A model generated the notes under the pieces. It saw nothing but the letters and a program-made list of their open reading frames with translations. It was not told where the DNA came from and did no database searches. Below are positions 63,661 through 64,000 of a stretch of 64,000 nucleotides of DNA, one piece after another (position 1 is the stretch's first letter; each line of letters starts with the position of its first letter). The position numbers and the translations under genes are program-made. The stretch is from Streptomyces sp. SCSIO 75703 (GTDB lineage Bacteria > Actinomycetota > Actinomycetes > Streptomycetales > Streptomycetaceae): assembly GCF_036607905.1 (NCBI RefSeq), contig NZ_CP144555.1, positions 3,410,001 to 3,474,000 on the forward strand. Direction: 5' to 3'.

Positions 63661-64000
63661 CGCCGTTCCCCAAGGCCCCCGCCCTCGCCGAGCACCCGGG
63701 CGCGGGAGAGTCCAGCGGGAGACGGGACGCCGGGAGCACGGGGCCGGCGGACGCACCGCCGACCGGCTGTCAGACCGCGACCGGCACGGCGCTGCCCGTC
63801 ATCGCCCTCATGTCCATCGCGCGCCCCGCCTACGACCACGGCGTCGCGGGCCGCACCGACGGCCCCGCGAGCAGCGGCACCCGCGCCCCACCCGTCCACC
63901 GGGGCCGCCCCCGCACGGCACGTGACAGCCGCCGGTGTCAGCGCAGAGTGCCGGCCTTGAAAGATCCGACCTGGGTGCCTCAGGAGAGCGGCGCCTCTGA
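63661..64000. other. right-edge region, nothing assigned
   Basis: I see no supported gene in the last 340 bp. The open frames are Arg/Pro-rich, lack ribosome sites and have no recognisable family features. A gene running off the right edge cannot be excluded. Confidence 0.5.

Noticed and set aside
63604-63960. Plus-strand 118-codon frame at the right edge
   Set aside because: It begins inside the terminator region and has Pro/Arg composition without any recognisable feature.

Overview
The window is a stretch of core chromosome from a Streptomyces (or very close relative). The reasons are the very high G+C, frequent GTG and TTG starts, four transmembrane Ser/Thr protein kinases, mycothiol-type chemistry, CrgA, class E sortases, a bacterial proteasome activator (Bpa), two branched-chain 2-oxoacid dehydrogenase operons and a DLW-39 protein. 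Gene order matches what I recall of the S. coelicolor region around SCO3815-SCO3860, which lies on one flank of oriC. Two parS centromere sites and several DnaA boxes fit an origin-proximal position. dnaA, dnaN and gyrA are not in the window. I saw no phage, IS element, CRISPR array or biosynthetic cluster.

Layout. 1-9.7 kb: housekeeping genes (M18 aminopeptidase tail, thioredoxin-NHL protein, LURP-one-like protein, nitrilase-fold hydrolase, mycothiol-dependent isomerase-like enzyme, MFS exporter with a GntR/FCD regulator, a D,D-carboxypeptidase, a YtrA-type GntR regulator with a membrane protein). 9.8-14.5 kb: first bkd operon (E1a-E1b-E2, minus strand), divergent from an orphan DosR-like response regulator across a 9+9 bp palindrome. 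14.7-18.8 kb: a flavin-type oxidoreductase-like protein and two divergent receptor kinases. 18.9-25.5 kb: Bpa, a secreted low-complexity protein, a PIG3-like quinone reductase, and a minus-strand MobA-like/MoeA/RCK potassium channel run with a parS site on the moeA-channel junction. 26.2-30.5 kb: second bkd operon with a divergent Lrp-type BkdR. 30.5-34.6 kb: TetR, 3-hydroxyacyl-CoA dehydrogenase and PaaN aldehyde dehydrogenase around one TetR-type operator. 34.8-41.4 kb: TrmH methyltransferase/HTTM/DUF5819 coupled trio, rhodanese, J-domain protein, secreted intradiol dioxygenase with a chitin-binding-type module, tRNA-Leu.

41.8-54.3 kb is the actinobacterial growth and division cluster: fhaA, fhaB, pstP, rodA, pbpA and pknB, then two class E sortases, a pabA/trpG amidotransferase, a 53-residue membrane protein, a DUF881 protein and crgA. 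These genes would connect Ser/Thr phosphorylation with septal and wall synthesis and with surface-protein anchoring. 54.3-64 kb: a four-box DnaA cluster, rhomboid protease, cyclophilin, DUF5324 protein, a canonical 16-bp parS, a cis-prenyltransferase, tRNA-Ala, an HTH protein with a fourth kinase, a secreted anchored protein, DLW-39 and a small secreted protein.

Regulation visible in the sequence. Many genes are translationally coupled through ATGA, GTGA or TGATG overlaps. Intergenic palindromes sit upstream of the bkd, paa and gntR units. Strong hairpins separate most convergent pairs. I found no convincing wholly new multi-gene system. The best leads are the parS-gene overlap, DnaA-box sites away from oriC (including an inverted pair in front of bkdR), the HTTM-DUF5819 coupled pair, the exact 15-bp duplication across the crgA stop codon, and several undescribed operator-like palindromes.
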